Assembly: GCA_910580155.1 (NCBI GenBank)
Contig: CAJTWX010000074.1
Span: 1 to 6,672, forward strand
Reading direction: 5' to 3'
DNA from: an uncultured Alphaproteobacteria bacterium
GTDB taxonomy: Bacteria > Pseudomonadota > Alphaproteobacteria > RF32 > CAG-239
DNA: 6,672 nt
The position numbers and the translations under genes are program-made. Shown in pieces: positions 6,533 through 6,672 of this stretch (position 1 is the first letter of the stretch; each line of letters starts with the position of its first letter). Under the pieces are notes generated by a model, which saw only the letters and a list, made by a program, of their open reading frames with translations, was not told the origin of the DNA and made no database searches.

Positions 6533-6672
6533 ATGAGAAATTTAAAGAAAATGTTTATACTGTGCTCATTGGCATTAGTGTTTACAGTAGTTTTTGCGGA
6601 TGCGTCATTTGCGCAGGAAGGTGGAAACGGTTTAATGAACGTTGCTGCCGGTAAAGCCGTAAGAATCTTCAA
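6533..6672 (+). CDS. Small exported protein, 5' part only (runs off window)
   Basis: Only 46 complete codons are visible. Residues 1-27 form a clear Sec signal peptide: MRNLKK, a hydrophobic stretch of about 16 residues, and cleavage near ASFA/QEGG. The mature part begins QEGGNGLMNVAAGKAVRIF and is then cut by the window end. I do not recognise the family. A short exported protein with a Gly-rich mature start followed by a basic amphipathic turn would fit VirB2/TrbC-like pilins or other small membrane subunits of conjugation or secretion systems, but too little is visible to claim it. It is divergent from the pilus genes and has its own promoter and strong Shine-Dalgarno, so it probably begins another transcription unit, possibly of a related envelope system. 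Confidence 0.8.
   Translation, partial: MRNLKKMFILCSLALVFTVVFADASFAQEGGNGLMNVAAGKAVRIF

Noticed and set aside
1..6672. CRISPR array, tRNA, rRNA or insertion sequence
   Set aside because: No regularly spaced repeats, cloverleaf-like segment, rRNA motif, transposase or terminal inverted repeats with target duplication were seen by eye.

Overview
The window carries part of a type IVb pilus (T4bP) assembly locus of the IncI plasmid R64 'thin pilus' kind, from a Gram-negative bacterium with an AT-rich genome. The Gram-negative assignment rests on an outer-membrane secretin, two lipoproteins with lipoboxes, and Sec-exported proteins with an OmpA-like domain. An alphaproteobacterial or other proteobacterial host is plausible, but nothing here fixes the taxon. 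No integrase, transposase, tRNA, rRNA or CRISPR array is visible, so the sequence does not say whether the locus is chromosomal, plasmid or ICE-borne.

Layout: almost everything is on the minus strand, read from right to left. First comes a secreted OmpA-like protein with a long disordered linker (6250-4967). A 125-base gap follows, holding an AT-rich hairpin and a candidate promoter. Then four tightly packed genes: a PilL/TcpQ-type lipoprotein with an unusual cysteine-pair repeat (4841-3651), the PilN-family secretin lipoprotein (3661-2060), the PilO-family pilin accessory membrane protein (2049-778), and a PilP-like periplasmic coiled-coil protein (788-30). The order TcpQ/PilL-PilN-PilO-PilP matches R64 except that the small pilM gene is missing between the first two. 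The assembly ATPase (PilQ), inner-membrane platform protein (PilR) and pilins (PilS/PilV) would be expected beyond position 1 and are not seen.

The four genes are coupled: two junctions overlap by 11 bases, and at the third the stop codon of pilN is part of the Shine-Dalgarno of pilO. Using Shine-Dalgarno position and signal-peptide form, I moved several starts inward from the longest possible frame (788, 3661, 4841, 6250).

On the right, a 282-base divergent intergenic region separates the pilus genes from a plus-strand gene. That gene has a good sigma-70-like promoter and Shine-Dalgarno and encodes a small exported protein cut off by the window end. The pilus proteins would work as one envelope machine: PilL/TcpQ and the secretin form the outer-membrane channel, PilO spans the inner membrane, PilP bridges the periplasm, and the OmpA-like protein may anchor or organise the complex at the cell wall (inference).

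The machine itself is a known type. The parts most worth a second look are the Cys-pair repeats in the TcpQ lipoprotein, the OmpA-like leading gene, the apparently domain-less PilP with a slippery A-tract at its end, and the unidentified divergent exported protein.
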